DNA of 64,000 nucleotides from CAWDMN01 sp963803155 (GCA_963803155.1 CAWDMN010000051.1:62001-126000), one strand, 5' to 3'; positions 1-8,881 are shown, counted from the stretch's first letter. Program-made: numbers and translations. Notes: a model not told the origin generated them from the sequence alone.

Positions 1-81
1 CAGGAAAATGACTTCGTCTACCGCAGCTTCCTTAATCACACAAGAAGACCGGGCAATAACCATGGTTTTCTCATCATTCAT
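1..81 (-). CDS. Possible 5' end of an unknown gene running off the left edge
   Basis: Reading leftwards from an ATG at 81 gives 27 open codons up to the window edge, beginning MNDEKTMVIARSS and including a hydrophilic stretch KEAAVDEV. The composition looks protein-like. A purine-rich stretch lies upstream but there is no clear Shine-Dalgarno sequence. The gene would be divergent from the haem operon. The fragment is too short to assign to a family, so this is a tentative call. Confidence 0.35.
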   Translation of the reverse strand, partial: MNDEKTMVIARSSCVIKEAAVDEVIFL

Positions 82-657
82 GTGGAAATATGGCCCTTGG
101 AATTTTCCTTTTGCGCAAGAGGCGGCCGTCGAAAAGATAGTATCAGAGACGCTCACCGTCTGCCGATAATCCTCACTAATCACATCCGCATCAAAACCAT
201 CTTGTTTCGTTTTGATTACAACCTTTACCACAAGCTCTTGCTCCTTCCAAACGCTACCGCGAAATGGGAGAGAAATTCATCCGAAGCCAACACATATACA
301 TGGGACAAGGAAGAATCTTTATGAATTTTGTCTGAACGGTGTAGATGCCAAACCGCGCCGGGAACATCAAAGGTCCAAGTGCCAACCCGCTCCACGGATA
401 CAAACATCCACACCACCTATTTTCCTTTTCGGCAACAATGCTCACCAGATTAGTAAAGTTTGGCAGTGCACGGGACAACTTGTTTGGATACTCTGGCGCA
501 TGTATAATCAAGGAGTATTCGGGAGCAATCTTTCCTTTGTTCGCCCTAAGTGGATTTGGATTGTAGATAGTACTTCTGTTTCGTTGTTTATTGGCTGGTT
601 TGCCAGAAGATCGGAACAATATCCCGGTGGACTCTTCCTAAAGGAATCCAAGTCAAA
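82..657. other. Intergenic region upstream of the haem operon
   Basis: This 576-base stretch lies between the putative divergent gene and the cytochrome-assembly gene. Several short open frames exist on both strands, but they overlap one another and none has a recognisable domain or convincing ribosome binding site. It presumably holds the promoters for both flanking genes. I could not pick out a confident -35/-10 pair. Confidence 0.4.
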
Positions 658-1476
658 ATGAGCCTCGTTTTCCTACGTCTGACTTTGGCCCTTTATTCGC
701 TTGGTCTGCTTCATTCATTTCTGACTATCATAACTCGCCGTCAGCGGATTTTCCGCGTAGCACTGGCTGGTTTTCTGGTGGGGTTCCTCAATCACATCAT
801 GTCCATCGCATTTGCCTGGCATGAGACTGGGCATCCTCCCATTACCAACATGCAGGAGGCCCTATCGTTTTTCGCCTCTTTAATTGTCCTCCTTTATCTC
901 GCGATCTATTGGAAGTATCGTTTGACATCCTTGAGCGTATTTCTTTTCCCCTTGGTATTCATTTTGACACTAGCCGCCAGTCTGATTACTCCCACAGAGA
1001 CCGCAAACGCCACGCTTCTGCGCAGCTTTTGGTTTTATCTTCATATTCCGACTACTTTCTTGGCTTATGCCTCTTTTTTTGTAGCCTTTGCCGCTGCCAT
1101 TATGTACATGATTCAAGAAAGAGAATTGAAGAGAAAGAGGCCGGAAGTATTCTATTACCGGCTCCCCTCTTTGGAAATATGCGATGATTTGGGTTATTGG
1201 GCATTGGGTTTTGGATTCATCCTGCTGACTATTGGAATCATTGCGGGTGGCCTTTGGGCCAGACGGGTCCTGATTGGTCCTTGGGAATGGGATCCCAAAA
1301 TTCTTTGGTCTGCCGTGACCTGGTTGATGTATGCAGTCGTCATCCACTACCGAATCGCCACTGGATTGCGAGGGCGCGGAGCCGCCCTGCTCTCAATTGC
1401 CGCCTTCATTTTTGTTTTGCTAAATCTGGTTTTGATGCGTAGTCAGGGGCTGGCTCACCGGTTCATCATTCCCTGA
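658..1476 (+). CDS. CcsA/HemX-like cytochrome c assembly membrane protein
   Basis: A 272-residue integral membrane protein with about eight hydrophobic helices. It carries the CcsA/ResC-family tryptophan-rich signature in degenerate form (WEWDPK at 209-214, followed by LWSAVTWLMY) and histidines at about 129, 230 and 267 that could hold haem. Proteins of this type handle haem for cytochrome c maturation. The version placed directly upstream of hemA is usually called HemX and is thought to influence glutamyl-tRNA reductase levels. The gene heads a same-strand series with hemA, hemC and hemD, which supports the haem role. Whether it acts as haem exporter or as a HemA regulator cannot be decided from sequence. 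Confidence 0.85.
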   Translation: MSLVFLRLTLALYSLGLLHSFLTIITRRQRIFRVALAGFLVGFLNHIMSIAFAWHETGHPPITNMQEALSFFASLIVLLYLAIYWKYRLTSLSVFLFPLVFILTLAASLITPTETANATLLRSFWFYLHIPTTFLAYASFFVAFAAAIMYMIQERELKRKRPEVFYYRLPSLEICDDLGYWALGFGFILLTIGIIAGGLWARRVLIGPWEWDPKILWSAVTWLMYAVVIHYRIATGLRGRGAALLSIAAFIFVLLNLVLMRSQGLAHRFIIP

Positions 1477-1705
1477 TTGAGGCCTAAAACATCATTTGGT
1501 CATGGCTAAATCGCAGACTGGATGCGAAGTAATACGCACGATAATTCGAAATGATTATGTTTGTAATGGATGTTTCGGCCGCCCAAAACATTTTTTTTGA
1601 ATGGGACAATTCCGGCATTCGAACGGTTTGCCCAATTTTTGATTTCAGTGTTGAAGCGGATACCTCGAAAGAGGGAATGTTCAAGTTCAATTTTGTTGAA
1701 TCATT

Positions 1706-2977
1706 ATGAATCTTGTAGTCGTTGGTTTGAATCATAAGACAGCCCCCGTGGAGGTTCGCGAAAAATTTTTTTTCCCCGAGTCCCGCATTCCCGAAGCGCT
1801 GGGGAGTCTCACCACCGAATTTAAACTCCAGGAATCTCTCATCCTTTCCACCTGCAATCGAGTCGAGGTTTTGGGTGTTTCCCCCAACCCGGAGGAAGCA
1901 GCTGATCGCATTTTTGAATTCCTGGGCCTATTTCATCAGCTCGAACTTCTTCCCATGAAGCCTCACCTTTTCATTCACACCGGGCCGGAGGCGATTCGGC
2001 ATATCTTCCGCGTGACTAGCAGTTTGGACTCCATGATTTTGGGGGAACCCCAAATCCTGGGCCAGGTAAAAAGTGCCTTCAATGCCGCCCAGCAATGCGG
2101 AGCCTCCGGTCCTTTTATCGCGAATCTGATGAGCCGCGCTTTCAACGTGGCCAAAAGAGTCCGCTCAGAAACAGCCATCGCCAGTGCCGCTGTTTCTGTC
2201 AGTTACGCCGCCGTGGAACTGGCAAAGAAAATTTTCAATCAGCTGGACGGCAAAACAGTCATGATTCTCGGAGCTGGAAAGATGGGTGAACTTTCGGTCA
2301 AACATCTTAAAGCCAGCGGGGTTTCTCAAGTATTGGTATGGAATCGGACCCAATCCAGAGCCGGGGAACTGGCCGCACTTTTTGGGGGCGAAGCCGTCCC
2401 TTCCGATGAGTTGTATCGCCACATCGACCGGGCGGACATCATCATCAGTTCCACGGGATCTTCTGACTTCGTTCTCAGACGGGAAGATGGAGAGAGAATC
2501 ATTCACCACCGGAAGAACCGGCCGCTTTTTATCATCGATATCGCAGTACCACGGGACGTGGATCCCGAGATCAACAAGATCAATAATATTTTCCTTTACG
2601 ACATCGATGATTTGCATCACGTTGTGAATGCCAATCGCAAACAGCGGCTGAGGGAAGCTGTAAGGGCCGAGGAAATTGTGACCGTGGAAGTCGCGGCATT
2701 TTCTCGAAAACTGATGGGGCAGGACGTGACTCCCATCATTGTTTCCTTGCGGGAACATTGGGAGACTGTCCGCCGCGATGAAATTTCCCGATTTCAAAAA
2801 CAATTCGGCCCCTTAAGCGAAGGTCAACAGGCCGCCATCGATAACCTGACTCAGAGCATGCTCAATAAATTCCTCCACGGCCCAATCACTTTTCTCAAAG
2901 AGTCCGGCCAAAGACAGGAGGCCGAAATGCTCATAGTGGAAATCAAGAAAATGCTCGGCTTGAAGGAGCGGGGATAA
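1706..2977 (+). CDS. hemA: Glutamyl-tRNA reductase
   Basis: Catalyses NADPH-dependent reduction of glutamyl-tRNA(Glu) to glutamate-1-semialdehyde, the first committed step of C5-pathway tetrapyrrole synthesis in the cytoplasm. The 423 residues have the family layout: N-terminal catalytic domain with STCNR containing the active cysteine at residue 50, the signature around residues 93-120 (HIFRVTSSLDSM, then GEPQILGQ), a Rossmann domain with GAGKMGE at 189-195, and a C-terminal helical dimerisation domain. Length is normal. It lies 229 bases after the ccsA-like gene and 47 bases before hemC. The start at 1706 gives the canonical N-terminus MNLVVVGLNHKTAP. Confidence 0.97.
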   Translation: MNLVVVGLNHKTAPVEVREKFFFPESRIPEALGSLTTEFKLQESLILSTCNRVEVLGVSPNPEEAADRIFEFLGLFHQLELLPMKPHLFIHTGPEAIRHIFRVTSSLDSMILGEPQILGQVKSAFNAAQQCGASGPFIANLMSRAFNVAKRVRSETAIASAAVSVSYAAVELAKKIFNQLDGKTVMILGAGKMGELSVKHLKASGVSQVLVWNRTQSRAGELAALFGGEAVPSDELYRHIDRADIIISSTGSSDFVLRREDGERIIHHRKNRPLFIIDIAVPRDVDPEINKINNIFLYDIDDLHHVVNANRKQRLREAVRAEEIVTVEVAAFSRKLMGQDVTPIIVSLREHWETVRRDEISRFQKQFGPLSEGQQAAIDNLTQSMLNKFLHGPITFLKESGQRQEAEMLIVEIKKMLGLKERG

Positions 2978-3024
2978 TTAAAAGGACCGGAAACTATCAT
3001 CTGGGAGATTCACAAAGAAAAGTC

Positions 3025-3951
3025 ATGCCCAATCCAAAGTTGACCATTGGAACGCGTGGGAGCAAGCTGGCATTGACGCAGACTGCCTGGGTCAAAGCCG
3101 CGCTGGAGAAAGCTCATCCCGATGTTTTGGTGGAGATTAAAATTATCAAAACTTCCGGCGACCTTTTCACGGGAGCGCCATTGCACCAGCTTGGAGGGAA
3201 AGGCCTCTTTACCAAGGAAATCGAAGAGGCGCTATTACACCGGGAGATTGATTTGGCGGTTCATAGCCTCAAGGATCTCCCGACCCAATTGCCTGAGTCG
3301 CTTTGTCTTGGAGCCATAAGCCGCCGGGAAGATCCCCGGGATGCCTTCCTTTCGATTGACTTTGACTCTTTCCTGAGTCTTCCTCCTGGAGCCAGCCTGG
3401 GCACAAGCAGCTTGAGACGGCAATCCCAGTTGCTGGCCCTGCGGCCCGATCTTAAGATTCTTGATCTGCGGGGAAATTTGGACACCCGTTTACGCAAGTT
3501 GGACGAAGGGCAATATGATGCCATTGTTTTGGCTTGCGCCGGGTTGATCCGGCTTGGAATGGCTAGTCGCATTCAACAAGCGCTTCCGGCCGACATGGTC
3601 TGTCCTGCAGTGGGACAAGCTGCCTTGGGGATCGAAATCCGATCCGGAGATTCGGCAACTTCGAGCATGATCCAATGTCTGCATCACAGGGACACGGCTC
3701 TCGCGGTTACGGCAGAGCGTGCTCTATTGCGACATTTGGGCGGAGGTTGTCATGTTCCCATCGCCGGCCATGCTTGGTTGGAGGATGATCAAATTATTTT
3801 GCATGGTGTGGTTGCCTCAATTGACGGTGCGCGGTTAATAAAGGATTCCGCACATGCGCCGCACCGGCAAGCTCAAGAATTGGGTAGAGAGTTAGCTCAT
3901 CGTCTTTTGCAGGCTGGGGCCGGAGAATTGCTCGGGCCGTTGCCGGAATGA
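3025..3951 (+). CDS. hemC: Porphobilinogen deaminase (hydroxymethylbilane synthase)
   Basis: Condenses four porphobilinogens into hydroxymethylbilane. The 308-residue protein has the expected motifs: KLALTQT near the start, SLKDLP with the catalytic aspartate at residue 84, GTSSLRRQ at 127-134, and GGGCHVPIAG with the dipyrromethane-cofactor cysteine at 242. It sits between hemA and hemD on the same strand. A 248-base gap before hemD is longer than the other intergenic spaces in this operon and holds nothing I recognise. Confidence 0.97.
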   Translation: MPNPKLTIGTRGSKLALTQTAWVKAALEKAHPDVLVEIKIIKTSGDLFTGAPLHQLGGKGLFTKEIEEALLHREIDLAVHSLKDLPTQLPESLCLGAISRREDPRDAFLSIDFDSFLSLPPGASLGTSSLRRQSQLLALRPDLKILDLRGNLDTRLRKLDEGQYDAIVLACAGLIRLGMASRIQQALPADMVCPAVGQAALGIEIRSGDSATSSMIQCLHHRDTALAVTAERALLRHLGGGCHVPIAGHAWLEDDQIILHGVVASIDGARLIKDSAHAPHRQAQELGRELAHRLLQAGAGELLGPLPE

Positions 3952-4199
3952 CGAGATGAGTGAGTCACCGTTTGGCGGGTGAGTGAAAATTTTGCACTTC
4001 CTCTCGCCTGGTTTATTTTTAGCGGTTATCTTGGGGTGGCAGGCCGCAGTCAATCTTATTGTTCTGTTCGCCCCCTTGGCGTCACGGGAATATTTTCAAT
4101 CCGGTTTCTCATTTATAGTTTGCTGCCGGCTTTCTCCAGAAATTACTTTAAGAACCCTTGGTTCGTTGAAGGAGAAAACTCGAATCAAAACTCTCCGCC

Positions 4200-4988
4200 A
4201 TGGACCTCACTTTAAAACATAAACGAATAATCATAACCCGAGCCCGGCAACAGGCCCTTGAGTTGTCGGAATTGCTTGCCTCCAAAGGGGCGGAACCAAT
4301 TCCCTTCCCCACCATCGAGATTAAGGAGCCCAGCTCTTGGGAACCGCTCGATCAGGCGCTGAATCAGCTGGAGCAATATTCCTGGCTGATATTTACCAGC
4401 GCGAACGGAGTGAAAAAATTCTTTGAACGCCTGAAGGGCCGCGCCTGGGGATTCCCCTCAGAAACAAATTTGAAGATAGCGGCCATTGGACCAGCTACCG
4501 CTAGGGCCATCGAAGAGAGAGGAATCAAGGTTGAATGCTTTCCAGAAGATTTTGTCGCTGAAGGGCTCGTGGAAACGCTAAAAAACAAGATTTTGCCTGG
4601 AATGAAGGTGTTAATTCCCCGGGCCAGAGTTGCTCGAGAAATTCTCCCGAACGAGCTACGAAGGATGGGTGCCATCGTCGAGGTGGTGGAAGCTTATCAA
4701 ACGGTTCTCCCCACAGGAGGACGAGAGGCTTTTCTTCATCTCCTGGATCCACACTCACCTGACATGATCATCTTCACCAGCTCTTCCACGGTTCTTCATA
4801 TGGCGGAAATGTTGGTTCCCGCTCCGTTACCGGAAGTATTGGGAAGTATGGTTGTCGCCTGCATTGGACCCATCACTGCCGAAGTGTCACGGAAACTGGG
4901 GCTAAATGTGGCGGTGATTCCATGCCGTTACGATGTGCCTTCACTGGTGGCGGCAATAGAGGATTTTTTCTCCGCCAATTTGAGGTAA
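4200..4988 (+). CDS. hemD: Uroporphyrinogen-III synthase
   Basis: Cyclises and inverts ring D of hydroxymethylbilane to give uroporphyrinogen III. The 262-residue protein shows the weakly conserved HemD pattern: ITRARQQALELSELL at the N-terminus, WLIFTSANGVKKFF around 60-75, AAIGPATARAIEERG around 96-110, a second domain with VLIPRA, and IIFTSSSTV near 193. Family sequence conservation is low, so the call leans on this motif order plus its position directly after hemC. It is a stand-alone HemD, not fused to a methyltransferase or to HemC. Confidence 0.93.
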   Translation: MDLTLKHKRIIITRARQQALELSELLASKGAEPIPFPTIEIKEPSSWEPLDQALNQLEQYSWLIFTSANGVKKFFERLKGRAWGFPSETNLKIAAIGPATARAIEERGIKVECFPEDFVAEGLVETLKNKILPGMKVLIPRARVAREILPNELRRMGAIVEVVEAYQTVLPTGGREAFLHLLDPHSPDMIIFTSSSTVLHMAEMLVPAPLPEVLGSMVVACIGPITAEVSRKLGLNVAVIPCRYDVPSLVAAIEDFFSANLR

Positions 4989-5054
4989 TATAGTTCTGGC
5001 GAAAGGGATTTCCGTCGCAATGGCTGCATTTTTGAACGATGGCAAGGAGGCATG

Positions 5055-5342
5055 ATGCGCTGCTGGAATTGTGGGACTTTGATTGAGGCAAGTTCCGAAC
5101 CGCTCAAGATCGGAAAAAGCGAGAACTGCCCCGATTGTGATTCTGACTTGCATGTCTGCAAAAACTGCCGTTTTTATGACCGCGCTTCCTATAATGAATG
5201 CAAGGAGACTCAGGCTGAATGGGTGCGCGAAAAAGAGAAAAGGAATTACTGCGACTATTTTGAGCCGAACACGGTTTCGACCTCAAAAAGCGACAAAGCC
5301 AAAAATGCCCGAAACACCTTTGATCGTCTGTTCAAAGACTGA
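5055..5342 (+). CDS. Small zinc-ribbon protein at the end of the haem operon
   Basis: A 95-residue cytoplasmic protein with cysteine pairs CWNC (residues 3-6) and CPDC (about 27-30), then CKNC (about 36-39) and isolated cysteines further on. This is consistent with one or two zinc ribbons. The C-terminal third is lysine-rich and polar. Two in-frame ATGs stand at 5052 and 5055; the strong Shine-Dalgarno AAGGAGG at 5044-5050 sits only one base from the first but four from the second, so 5055 is preferred. It follows hemD by 66 bases and precedes the operon terminator, so it is probably co-transcribed. Its function is unknown; a haem or redox link is only suggested by position. Confidence 0.8.
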   Translation: MRCWNCGTLIEASSEPLKIGKSENCPDCDSDLHVCKNCRFYDRASYNECKETQAEWVREKEKRNYCDYFEPNTVSTSKSDKAKNARNTFDRLFKD

Positions 5343-5382
5343 AGGGCGTCTTCCGGCACTCCTCTCGAGGTTTGGGGACTCA

Positions 5383-5423
5383 CCGGCTCTTCGCAACCAT
5401 CATGGAAGAGCTGGTTTTTTTTT
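5383..5423 (+). terminator. Rho-independent terminator of the haem operon
   Basis: A 10-bp stem (CCGGCTCTTC at 5383-5392 with GAAGAGCTGG at 5405-5414, one G-U pair) encloses a 12-base loop and is followed by nine T residues at 5415-5423. It lies 41 bases after the zinc-ribbon stop codon and separates this operon from the convergent gene at 5442. Confidence 0.9.
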
Positions 5424-5441
5424 GCTTTGCCTCGCCGCCTG

Positions 5442-6083
5442 TCAATTGTGGACCATTCCTGTCTTCCCCGCTTCAAACAGTCTCTTGTCCATGCGGGTCA
5501 GTTTGTTCTCCATCCGATTATCCATAATTGGATAATGGGGCCATTCCCAGAAAAAGTTGTTGATATCCCAGAGTTCATCCTCAGCCGTCATCCATCCCCG
5601 GCTGTCGAATCTCTTCAAGTTGAGCGGGCGGCTATATCGCCGCAATGTTTTTTCTCCTCGCAAATTATAATAATGCTCGAAGTAAGTCATTACCAATTCC
5701 CGCACGCTGCGATAAACCGGCTCGCGAAAACGGAGTCCGGCATAATTGGATTTGGCAATGGCGCCCCAATGACTGTTATTCCGAAAAACCGCCAGCACAT
5801 GGTCGTCATCGCGAACAGCCTCCAGATCGACTACGAGCGGTGGGTACCCGTTGACCCGCAATGCGGCGGCCGCCAGCAAGGCGCCTTCAAAACAATGACC
5901 TAATCTGTCGCGCAAAACCCGCCGGGGAGAACGGCAGGTCTCCCCATCTTTTTCTTTGTTGTAGGCAATGTCTTCGTCAAGAAAACGCTGAATCTTTTCG
6001 GGACGATTAAGTTTCTTGAGGACAGACACCTCTTCCCGGGTGAGCCCCCAATGGAGAGTTATGCCTGTTGTCGATGCTTTCAT
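5442..6083 (-). CDS. Transglutaminase-like cysteine hydrolase domain protein
   Basis: A 213-residue cytoplasmic protein with the transglutaminase-like core. It has GHCFEGALLAAAAL, whose cysteine at about residue 64 would be the nucleophile, then PLVVDLEAV and DDDHVLAVF with the histidine at about 95. I infer a Cys-His catalytic pair of the papain/transglutaminase fold; the third residue is not certain. The ATG at 6083 is preferred over the TTG at 6098 because AAGGG lies five bases upstream of it. It is the last gene of a leftward run and lies 264 bases after the PHP gene. The substrate is unknown. Confidence 0.65.
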   Translation of the reverse strand: MKASTTGITLHWGLTREEVSVLKKLNRPEKIQRFLDEDIAYNKEKDGETCRSPRRVLRDRLGHCFEGALLAAAALRVNGYPPLVVDLEAVRDDDHVLAVFRNNSHWGAIAKSNYAGLRFREPVYRSVRELVMTYFEHYYNLRGEKTLRRYSRPLNLKRFDSRGWMTAEDELWDINNFFWEWPHYPIMDNRMENKLTRMDKRLFEAGKTGMVHN

Positions 6084-6347
6084 GGATTCCCTTGGCAAAA
6101 CGCGCGTCTGAATGAAATTTGTGATGTATCGAAGGAGAATATTTTTAACTTACAGACATCGGCTGATTGGGAAGGGATTCTGGACCAAACAGATTCGCAT
6201 GAGCAGAGCATTGTGCCCATGAAAGTGCAATTGATCGCGGCAACGGCACTATCTCCACAATCTCTTTTTCCCGGTCCCGATTGTCTCTCCACGAGTAAAA
6301 AGTTGAATTTCAGATCGAGGGGAAATCCCCCCTCTTTAATCCGCGGA

Positions 6348-7079
6348 TCAAGACCAACCTTTGGAGGGGTGCGCCGCATTTGACCTATAGGGAGATATCT
6401 TCCCCAGGGCAGAAATCCTCAACATTTTCGAGAAGATCCTGATCATTGCGAGCGTCCCCAGAGGACGGGTCACCAACTGAACGTCACCTCGCCGAATTGC
6501 CGCCGCAATGGATTCATAATCGTTAATGGGTGCGAAAACCAGGGCAGATGTGGTATCGATCTGTTCCAGCAAATGGCAGTCTGAAGTTCCCACGATTGGT
6601 TTTCCAGAGTCTCCGGCAAATTGCACGGCCCGCCGATTGAAATTCACGCTAGGTGTATAGAAATGAGAAAATTCCACTCCATCGAAACAATCGCAATACT
6701 CCAACAATTTATTGCCTAAACAAGATTTTCCCGGATAAAAAGGATGTGGTGCAAGGGTCAGCACTTCCGGATGAGCTTGCCGGAGGGCACGCAATTGCGC
6801 AAAGTTCATGGGCGAACGATAGCGCCTAAGGCCATAAATCAACACATGGAATCCTTCCACGGTCGCTTCCACTCCGGGGATCAACGTGATGCCTCTATCC
6901 GAGGCAAATCCGCGCAATTCTTCCGACCATTGCAAAGCATTGTGACAGGTAATAGCCAAGGCATGAAAACCCAGTTGAGCAGCTTTTTCAATTAACTCAT
7001 GGGCCGAATATTCAACCGCATCCCGCGGATCAAAATTCGTATGAGCATGTAATTCGACCTTTAATTCTTTTTTCTCCAT
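6348..7079 (-). CDS. PHP-domain metal-dependent phosphoesterase
   Basis: A 243-residue protein with the four PHP metal-binding motifs: VELHAHTNFD at the N-terminus, CHN near 40, PGVEAT followed by HVLIYG, APHPF and GTSDCH. This places it with PHP phosphoesterases such as nucleoside 3',5'-bisphosphate or histidinol-phosphate-like phosphatases. A longer frame starts at 7145, but the ATG at 7079 is preceded by AAGGAAGA and puts the first motif at the very start, as in relatives. It follows the aminotransferase by 81 bases in the same leftward run. The substrate cannot be read from sequence. Confidence 0.85.
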   Translation of the reverse strand: MEKKELKVELHAHTNFDPRDAVEYSAHELIEKAAQLGFHALAITCHNALQWSEELRGFASDRGITLIPGVEATVEGFHVLIYGLRRYRSPMNFAQLRALRQAHPEVLTLAPHPFYPGKSCLGNKLLEYCDCFDGVEFSHFYTPSVNFNRRAVQFAGDSGKPIVGTSDCHLLEQIDTTSALVFAPINDYESIAAAIRRGDVQLVTRPLGTLAMIRIFSKMLRISALGKISPYRSNAAHPSKGWS

Positions 7080-7160
7080 TCTTCCTTCAATTCTGCAATC
7101 GATATTCGACTGCCAAGAAACAGCAGTCTTAAACATAGTAATCATATCGGTAAAAAAGCG

Positions 7161-8354
7161 TCAATCATGAAGCCTTTCAGCCGACAGAGTTGAGACAATC
7201 CTATTCAGCGCAGTCCGCAGGACCGATTCCTCCTGGGTGAAAGTCAACACCAGGTGAGGAGAGCGCATTTCATAGAAGTATCCTGGATGAACTAAAACAT
7301 GCGACTTCTCGAGTAGTCTCAGAACCAGATCCTCCTCATCCATTCCCTGGTCGCCGATTCGCAAAGAAAGATAAAAACCCCCTTCGGGAGGGACATAGCT
7401 GAATTCGTCTTCCCTGGATAGAGCATCCATGGCCGCATCCCGGCATTGCCGCATCTTTTTTTTATACGAGTCCAGGAATTCACTTCCCTTTTCAAATATG
7501 GCCGGGACACTGAATTGAATCAGCTCATTAACCGGGAGAAAAGTGTCAGAGATCAACTCCAGGGTGCGCAGGGCATTCCCGACTCTAGCGGGCTGTCCGG
7601 AGACGACGATCCAACCCAGCTTCATGCCGGGCAAAGCGAACATTTTTGAAAAACCATTCAAGGTAAAAACCAGCGGGGCGCGAGTGCCCGCGGGACGGGG
7701 CAAACGGAAGGGAGAGTAAAAAAACTCGCTGAACACTTCATCCGCAATGATTGCGAGTCGATGCCTTGTGGCAATTTCGGCGATTTCCCGCAGTTCAGAT
7801 TCGTTTGCCACCATGCCGGTCGGATTGTGGGGGGAAATAAGCACTATAGCCCGCGTCCGAGTGGTTAAACGGGATTCCAGGTAATCCACATCAATCCTCC
7901 ACTCCTGGTCTTCGCGCAATCGATATGAAATAAGATTGACCTGACAGATGCGGGCGATCAGATCAAAGAGCGGATATGTGGGAGTAGGGCATATGATTTC
8001 ATCGCCAGCTTCGGCCAATAAGCGGAAACAGTAAAGGTAGGAAAGACTCGTTCCGGGGGTCAGCAGAATCTGCGAGGGAGAAAAATCCAATCCCTGATTT
8101 CGATAGTAGCTTGCAATTGCCATCCGGGCAGATTCCTGGCCCAGGGAATCCGGTCGGTAGTGGCAAACGCGCGGCAAACTTTCCAATAAAATTTGCCGCA
8201 GGACAGACTCCGGAAAGAAAAGCCCCGCGGCCGATACATTGCCAGAAATCAGATCGATGACGGCCTCTCCAGCTGTTTTCAAACGTCCATGGAGTTCATA
8301 AATCCGGTTGGTCAACCGGGGAGACAGGCCCAAATTCAAATCATTAAAATCCAT
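7161..8354 (-). CDS. PLP-dependent aminotransferase, class I/II
   Basis: A fold-type I aminotransferase of 397 residues. Visible motifs are SPHNPTG at 174-180, the pyridoxal-phosphate-contacting ADEVF with aspartate 205, and NGFSKMFALPGMKLGW with the Schiff-base lysine at 237. The ATG at 8354 overlaps the stop of the upstream peroxiredoxin as TAATG, implying translational coupling; a longer frame to 8468 would run into that gene and is rejected. Its relatives include aspartate and alanine aminotransferases, but the amino donor cannot be fixed. Confidence 0.88.
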   Translation of the reverse strand: MDFNDLNLGLSPRLTNRIYELHGRLKTAGEAVIDLISGNVSAAGLFFPESVLRQILLESLPRVCHYRPDSLGQESARMAIASYYRNQGLDFSPSQILLTPGTSLSYLYCFRLLAEAGDEIICPTPTYPLFDLIARICQVNLISYRLREDQEWRIDVDYLESRLTTRTRAIVLISPHNPTGMVANESELREIAEIATRHRLAIIADEVFSEFFYSPFRLPRPAGTRAPLVFTLNGFSKMFALPGMKLGWIVVSGQPARVGNALRTLELISDTFLPVNELIQFSVPAIFEKGSEFLDSYKKKMRQCRDAAMDALSREDEFSYVPPEGGFYLSLRIGDQGMDEEDLVLRLLEKSHVLVHPGYFYEMRSPHLVLTFTQEESVLRTALNRIVSTLSAERLHD

Positions 8355-8881
8355 TAAATCAGTTTCAACTCCTTGAGCTTGATCACGACATCTTGTGCCG
8401 CGGTCCGCGGATTGACCTGTTTGTCGATGAAAAGGATTTTTCCCTCTTTTCCAATATAAAAGGTCCATCGGGCCGGAAAGGGACGGATCAGACTCACTAC
8501 TCCATACGCTTTGGCGGCATTTTTGTCAGGATCACTCAGGATGGGATAATCCGCGCCTAAAGAATCGGCAAAATTCGTATTCGTCTCCACTGTATCACAG
8601 CTGGCGGTGAAGTAAGCAATCCTGGCATCTTTGAGAGGCTGGCCATTCTCACGGAATGACTTGCACTGAGCAGTTCACCCCCCGGTGAACGCTTTGGGGA
8701 ACCAAGCCAGAACAACCACTTGCTTGCCCCGGTAATCGGAAAGTTTGTGAACCTTGCCATCTGAACCAGTTAAAGAAAAATCAGGAGCCAAATCCCCCGG
8801 CTTCAAGTCTTGTGCCCTGATTGGCCCCCCGCCCAGCATCGCCGAAACGATCAGGGCTATTCCTCCAATTTTCCATTGCAT
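8354..8881 (-). CDS. Exported peroxiredoxin, predicted selenoprotein with in-frame TGA
   Basis: Read through a single in-frame TGA (8677-8675), this 175-residue gene encodes a complete AhpC/TSA peroxiredoxin. It has a signal peptide ending near PIRA-QD, then PGDLAPDFSLTGSDGKVHKL, VVVLAWFPKAFTGG, the TGA codon at residue 69, TAQC and a normal C-terminal half with YPILSDPDKNAAKAYGV. The TGA falls exactly where the peroxidatic cysteine belongs, so selenocysteine is the natural reading. Cysteines at 73 and 95 are candidate resolving residues. TGA is an ordinary stop in neighbours such as hemC. The start overlaps ttcA by 25 bases and has CGGAGAG just upstream. A C-to-A point mutation or sequencing error is the alternative. 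No sel genes lie in this window. Confidence 0.85.
8642..8660 (-). promoter_or_regulatory. SECIS-like hairpin downstream of the TGA codon
   Basis: On the mRNA a 7-bp stem (GUCAUUC pairing with GAAUGGC, one G-U pair) closes a five-base loop CGUGA with G at the second loop position. The loop begins 22 bases after the UGA. Bacterial SECIS elements are short hairpins inside the coding sequence, with the apical loop roughly 16-37 bases past the UGA and a G among the first loop bases. Stem, distance and loop all fit. SelB binding is inferred. Confidence 0.65.

Noticed and set aside
212..661. Open frame of 149 codons ending at the ccsA-like start
   Set aside because: The ATGA overlap with the ccsA-like start is attractive, but the protein has no signature and several other frames are equally open.
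3983..4222. Small open frames between hemC and hemD
   Set aside because: Two overlapping frames of about 79 codons lack any family feature, and the second runs into hemD.
8675..8881. Peroxiredoxin treated as a pseudogene or as two separate genes
   Set aside because: The reading frame resumes at once after the TGA without any shift, the missing residue is exactly the catalytic one, and a SECIS-like hairpin follows. Mutation or sequencing error remains the alternative but is less economical.
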